Source: CAWAYH01 sp963786195 (GTDB taxonomy: Bacteria > Acidobacteriota > Vicinamibacteria > Vicinamibacterales > 2-12-FULL-66-21). From it: a stretch of DNA of 64,000 bases. The notes beneath the pieces were generated by a model. That model made no database searches, was not told the DNA's origin, and saw nothing but the letters and a program-made list of their open reading frames with translations. The position numbers and the translations under genes were made by a program. This document shows, piece by piece, positions 60,175 to 64,000 of the stretch. How positions within the stretch are numbered: position 1 is the first letter of the stretch; each line of letters opens with the position of its first letter. The stretch spans positions 62,001-126,000 of the forward strand of contig CAWAYH010000012.1 of NCBI GenBank assembly GCA_963786195.1. Reading direction: 5' to 3'.

Positions 60175-62561
60175 GTGAGACGAAAGCTCATTGTTCTCTT
60201 CGTGCTGGCCGCGCTCGTGTCCGGGTGCGGGGCGAGCCGCTCCTTCAAGCGTGGACGTGAGCGGCGCGCGCGGGTAACTGGGATGCGGCGGTTGCGCACT
60301 TCACCGAGGCCTTGCAGGCGAGCCCTGACAATGCGGAATACAAGATCGAGCTCGAGCGGGCGATGCAGAACGCCGCTCGCGAGCACATCAGCCGGGCGTA
60401 CGAGCTCGAAAAGAAAGACCAGCTCGACGCGGCCTTGATCGAGTATCGCAAAGCGCTGGAAATGGACGCGTCCAACCGGCTGGCGGCGTCACGCGCCAAC
60501 GAGCTGGAGCGAATCATTCGGGATCGGATCGAGAAGTCGCGGCCGCGGCCGGAAATCGAGAAGCTGCGTCAGCAGGCGCGCGCGCAGGCCGCGCCGCTGC
60601 TCAACCCCGCCGATCGCACGCCGCTCAAGATCAACTTCAACAACGCTGGCCTGAAAGACATCCTGAACTTCGTCGGCACGTCGTCGGGCATCAACATCCA
60701 GTACGACTCGACCTTCCGCGACGCCGGCTACACGGTCAACCTGAACGACGTCACGCTCGAGGAGGCGCTGCAGCAGATTCTGTCGGTCAACGGGCTCTTC
60801 TACAAGGTGCTCAACCAGAGCACGATCGTCATCGCGCCCGACAACGCGCAGATGCACGCGAAGTACGACGAGCTGGTCATGCAGGTCTTCTACCTGTCGC
60901 ATGCCGATCCGCAGGAGCTGTCGAACACGCTCAACACCGTGATGCGGATTCAGGCCCAGGTGCCGCCGGCCATTTTTCCGAACAAGACCTCGAACACGCT
61001 GACCGTCCGTGGAACCTCCGCGGTCGTCGCGGTGGCGGAACGGCTGATACGGGCGCACGACAAGCCGCGCGCCGAGGTCATCATCGAGGTCCAGATTCTC
61101 GAAGTGAGCCGGACGCGCGCCAAGCAGTTCGGGATCAACCTGAGCGACTACGCGCTCGGCCTGACGTTTTCGCCCGAGGTCGCCCCGCCCAACACGTCGG
61201 GCGGCATTCCGCCGGCCGCGCCGCCGCCGTTCAATCTGAACACGATCTCCCAGGGCGTCAGCACCGCCGACTTCTACCTCACGGTGCCGACGGCCTTCGT
61301 GAGATTCCTGGAGTCGGACTCGCGCACGAAGCAGCTCGCGAAGCCGCAGCTGCGTGGCGCGGAAGGGACCGAGCTGAGCCTGAACCTCGGTCAGCAGATT
61401 CCGGTCGTGTCCACCGTGTTCGGCGCCGCCGCCGCGGGCGGGTTCGCGAGCATTCCCCAATCGTCGTTCACGTATCGGGATGTCGGCATCAACATCACGA
61501 TGACGCCGCGCGTCACGTACGAGGCAGAAATCGTTCTCGATCTCACCGTCGAGAGCAGCAACCTGGCCGGCAGCATCAGCGTGGCGGGTCAGGACGTTCC
61601 CCAGTTCGGCTCGCGGCGCGTCAGGACGAAGCTCCGGCTGCGGGAAGGGGAGTCGAACCTGCTCGCCGGCCTGCTGCGTGACGAGCAGCGCAAGACGCTG
61701 ACCGGATTCCCCGGGCTGATCCGCGTGCCCGGCCTGCGCTCCATCTTCGGTTCGACCAACGATCAAATCGAGCAGAGCGACATCGTCATGCTCCTGACGC
61801 CGCACATCGTGCGGACGCACGAGCTGACGGTTGACGACCTCGCGCCGATCTACATCGGCACCCAGCAGAACGTCGGCCTGTCGGGCCCGCCCCAGCTGAT
61901 TCAGCCACCGGACGAGCCACCCGCCGGCCCGCCGACCGGAACGACGCTGCCGGGCACGACGCCACCGGGTACAACCACGACCCCGCCGGGCGCGCCGACG
62001 ACTCCGCCAGGCGGCGTCCCTGTCCTGCCGCCCGGTGTGACGCCGATGACGCCCACTGGACCGCCGGCAACGCCGACGGGGCCGCCGCGGGATCCCACTC
62101 AGCCGACCGCGCCGCCGCCGGCGACCGCGACGCCACAGGGAGGCTCAGCGGCCCAGGTGCTCATCACCGTGCCGCCGTCGAACATGGTGGTGGGCGGCGG
62201 GCCCTACACGGTACCGCTGACGATCAACAACGCGTCACGGCTCTCGACGCTCACGCTGACGGTGACGTTCAACCCGAGCGTCCTGCGCGTGCGCAACGTC
62301 CAGGACGGCACGTTCATGCGGCAGGGTGGCGTGACGGCGACGTTCACGCCTCGCATCGACATGGCAACCGGCCGCGTCGATATCGCGATCGTCCGCAGCG
62401 GGGATCAGGCGGGCGCGTCGGGCGCCGGCCTCCTGGCAGCGTTGCAGTTCGATCCCGTGAATCCCGGCAACTCGCTGATCCAGGTCAGCGGTGTGGCGAG
62501 CACGCCTGAAGGGGGCCCGCTGCAGCTGCAGTTCTCGCCCGTCAGCGTGACGGTGCGCTGA
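60175..62561 (+). CDS. pilQ: PilQ/GspD-type secretin lipoprotein with TPR and C-terminal cohesin-like domain; one frameshift
   Basis: Outer-membrane secretin channel. GTG 60175 gives RRKLIVLFVLAALVSGCGAS with a lipobox. An indel near 60262 shifts the frame; TPR-like helices follow (NWDAAVAHFTEALQASPDNA, ISRAYELEKKDQLDAALIEY). Then come STN/N0 (INFNNAGLKDILNFVGTSSG), N-domains, and the secretin domain (VEVQILEVSRTRAKQFGINL-type, VRTKLRLREGESNLLAGLLR, DIVMLLTPHIVRT). After an ~80-residue Pro/Thr/Gly linker the last 140 residues form a cohesin-like jelly roll (LTLTVTFNPSVLRVRNVQDG, ALQFDPVNPGNSLIQVSGVA). About 795 residues when restored. Confidence 0.92.
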
Positions 62562-62587
62562 GAAAACGAAGACGAAGACGACGACGA
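62562..62587. repeat. GAAGAC-type tandem repeat after the secretin stop
   Basis: Purine-rich hexamer-like run GAAAAC, GAAGAC, GAAGAC, GACGAC, GAAAGG directly after the TGA at 62559-62561. About four units, imperfect. Confidence 0.6.
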
Positions 62588-62619
62588 AAGGCAAAAACCA
62601 GTTGAGCGTCCGCGAGGTC

Positions 62620-63093
62620 ATGACCATGCGCAGCTCGCGCGGGTTCACGTTCATCGAGCTCCTGATCGTCTCGACGATTCTGATCATTCTCGCCTCGGTC
62701 GTGATGCCGCTCGCGAAGGTGAGCGCGCAGCGCACGAAGGAAGCGGAACTCCGCCGCTCGCTGCGCGAGATGCGCACCGCGATCGACAAGTTCAAGGACG
62801 CGGTGGATATGGGGCTCATCCCGTCGACCGAGATTCGTACGGGCAGCGAAGGCTATCCGCCCGAACTGGATACCCTGGTCGAAGGCGTATCGGTGGCCAA
62901 CGACGCGTCGGGACGGAAGCTGAAATTCCTGCGCCGCATTCCGATCGATCCGATGACGAACTCCACCGAATGGGGCCTGCGCTCGTATTCCGATCGTCCT
63001 GATTCGAGTTCATGGGGCGGTCAAAGCGTGTACGACGTCTACACGAAGTCGACGGGCACCGCGCTCGACGGCACGAAGTACAAGGACTGGTAA
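62620..63093 (+). CDS. Type II secretion/type IV pilin-like pseudopilin (GspG type) 1
   Basis: 157 residues from ATG 62620 with GAGG just upstream (TTG 62602 and ATG 62626 are alternatives). The prepilin motif is RGFTFIELLIVSTILIILAS with Glu at +5. The mature part has the helix ELRRSLREMRTAIDKFKDAV and a GspG-like C-terminal loop (YPPELDTLVEGV, FLRRIPIDPMTNSTEWGLRS), ending YDVYTKSTGTALDGTKYKDW. First of three tandem pseudopilins. Confidence 0.92.
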   Translation: MTMRSSRGFTFIELLIVSTILIILASVVMPLAKVSAQRTKEAELRRSLREMRTAIDKFKDAVDMGLIPSTEIRTGSEGYPPELDTLVEGVSVANDASGRKLKFLRRIPIDPMTNSTEWGLRSYSDRPDSSSWGGQSVYDVYTKSTGTALDGTKYKDW

Positions 63094-63117
63094 GGACAAA
63101 CGCCAGAGGAGCGCGCC

Positions 63118-63549
63118 ATGCTGATTTGGAGCCTCGATTCGCGGCTCACCCTTCGCAAGCGGCACCCGGCGAGCGGGTTCACGCTCGTCGAGCTGTTGAT
63201 CGTTCTCGCGCTGATCTCGATCCTCGCGGCGATGGGCATCGTCCAGTACCGCAACGGCGTGCGTCACGCGCAGGAGAGCGTCCTCAGGACCGATCTGTTC
63301 CGCATGCGCGACGCGATCGATCAGTACTACGCCGACAAGAACAAGTATCCCTCGTCGCTCGATTCTCTCGTCAGCGACGGCTACATGCGGAAGATCCCCG
63401 AAGATCCCATCACGAGGTCGACCGATACCTGGCAGACCATTCCCGCCGAGCCCGATCCCAGCAATCCAACTGCGGAACCGGGCGTCTACGACGTGAAGAG
63501 CGGCGCGCAGGGCACCGCGCTCGACGGTTCGACTTACGCCGACTGGTAG
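63118..63549 (+). CDS. GspG-type pseudopilin 2
   Basis: 143 residues. ATG 63118 follows AGAGGAGCGCGCC. The prepilin motif is SGFTLVELLIVLALISILAA. Then AQESVLRTDLFRMRDAIDQY, YPSSLDSLVSDGYMRKIPED and PITRSTDTWQT, ending ALDGSTYADW. Nearly identical at the nucleotide level to the partial gene at 63646 from LLIVLALIS onward. The stop codon begins an eight-unit heptad array. Confidence 0.93.
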   Translation: MLIWSLDSRLTLRKRHPASGFTLVELLIVLALISILAAMGIVQYRNGVRHAQESVLRTDLFRMRDAIDQYYADKNKYPSSLDSLVSDGYMRKIPEDPITRSTDTWQTIPAEPDPSNPTAEPGVYDVKSGAQGTALDGSTYADW

Positions 63550-63602
63550 TTCGTAGTTCGTAGTCCGTAGCTCGTAGCTCGTAGCTCGTGGTTCGTCGTG
63601 CG
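63547..63602. repeat. Eight-unit heptad array beginning at the pseudopilin stop
   Basis: TAGTTCG twice, TAGTCCG, TAGCTCG three times, TGGTTCG, TCGTGCG (63547-63602, exactly 8 x 7 bp). The first TAG is the stop codon of pseudopilin 2. It separates the two nearly identical pseudopilin genes. Confidence 0.92.
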
Positions 63603-63645
63603 AACTCGAACAACGGCGCTCGACTGGGGAAGCGGGAGGCCGACG

Positions 63646-64000
63646 ATGGTGAGACGGCTATTGCTGCGCACCATCAGGGCGTTCGAGCGGCAGCTGTTGA
63701 TCGTTCTCGCGCTGATTTCGATCCTCGCGGCGATGGGAATCGTTCAGTACCGCAACGGCGTGCGTCACGCGCAGGAAAGCGTCCTCAGGACCGATCTGGT
63801 CCGCATGCGCGACGCCATCCATCGGTACTACGCCGACAAGCACAAGTATCCCGCGTCGCTCGACACGCTCGTCACCGACGGCTACATGCGGAAGATCCCC
63901 GAAGATCCCATCACGAGGTCGACCGATACCTGGCAGACCGTTCCCGCCGAGTCCGATCCCAGCAATCCAACTGCAGAACCGGGCGTGTACAACGTGAAGA
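63646..64000 (+). CDS. GspG-like pseudopilin 3, partial at window end, prepilin motif missing
   Basis: ATG 63646 follows GGGAGGCCGACG. It reads MVRRLLLRTIRAFERQLLIV, then LALISILAAMGIVQYRNGVR and on as a close copy of pseudopilin 2 to the window edge (118 codons). The GFTLVE prepilin-peptidase site is replaced by AFERQ, so normal processing is unlikely. This is either a decaying duplicate or a local sequence error; the 3' end lies outside the window. Confidence 0.85.
   Translation, partial: MVRRLLLRTIRAFERQLLIVLALISILAAMGIVQYRNGVRHAQESVLRTDLVRMRDAIHRYYADKHKYPASLDTLVTDGYMRKIPEDPITRSTDTWQTVPAESDPSNPTAEPGVYNVK

Overview
The window is GC-rich bacterial chromosome. It most resembles Acidobacteriota, perhaps the Vicinamibacteria lineage. 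That is an inference from gene content: a PadR regulator translationally coupled to an ADOP-type permease, a hybrid type IV pilus/type II secretion operon whose secretin carries a cohesin-like domain, a PEP-CTERM protein, a small microcompartment locus and many proline-rich lipoproteins. No rRNA or tRNA gene was found.

Layout. 1-12.2 kb is housekeeping: dapF (partial), a DUF4398 lipoprotein, radC, larC, metG, tatD, a polyprenyl diphosphate synthase, ligA, an HtrA protease and an NtrC-type regulator. RNase P RNA follows (12.23-12.65 kb). 12.7-23.2 kb holds PadR-ADOP, a nucleotide-sugar epimerase, a secreted metalloprotease, a ComEA / pseudopilin / PilZ group, a sigma54-type AAA+ regulator without GAFTGA, and a secreted protein with a small membrane protein. 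23.4-30.6 kb is an accessory island: a decayed regulator fragment, two identical-length IS256-family copies in opposite orientation, each splitting a secreted-protein gene, and a decayed IS3-family element. 30.9-46 kb returns to housekeeping: gcvT-gcvH-gcvP, a lipoprotein, the PEP-CTERM protein, a class IV aminotransferase, nnr, tsaE, guaB and secA. 45-50.2 kb encodes envelope and competence functions (beta-propeller lipoprotein, M23 peptidase, ComM, MltD), nearly all frameshifted. 50.4-52.5 kb is a two-gene bacterial microcompartment locus. From 53.6 kb to the end: a lytic transglycosylase, then pilC-B-M-N-O-P-Q and three pseudopilins, the last cut by the window edge.

How genes work together. 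gcvTHP gives three of the four glycine cleavage proteins. PilB/C/M/N/O/P, the secretin and the pseudopilins form one envelope-spanning pilus or secretion machine, and ComEA plus PilZ at 19-20.6 kb could belong to the same DNA-uptake physiology. The BMC hexamer and a CoA-acylating aldehyde dehydrogenase with a probable encapsulation helix suggest an aldehyde-processing compartment.

Two features run through the window. First, at least 20 apparent single-base frameshifts occur; they spare metG, ispB, ligA, guaB and secA, so either assembly error or real gene decay must be settled before any fusion or pseudogene is believed. Second, short tandem repeats of 6-8 bp, usually 7, with unrelated unit sequences sit between genes, often starting at the upstream stop codon. 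A separate 20-bp palindromic repeat from 18.8 kb is also found split inside the P12 arm of the RNase P RNA gene.
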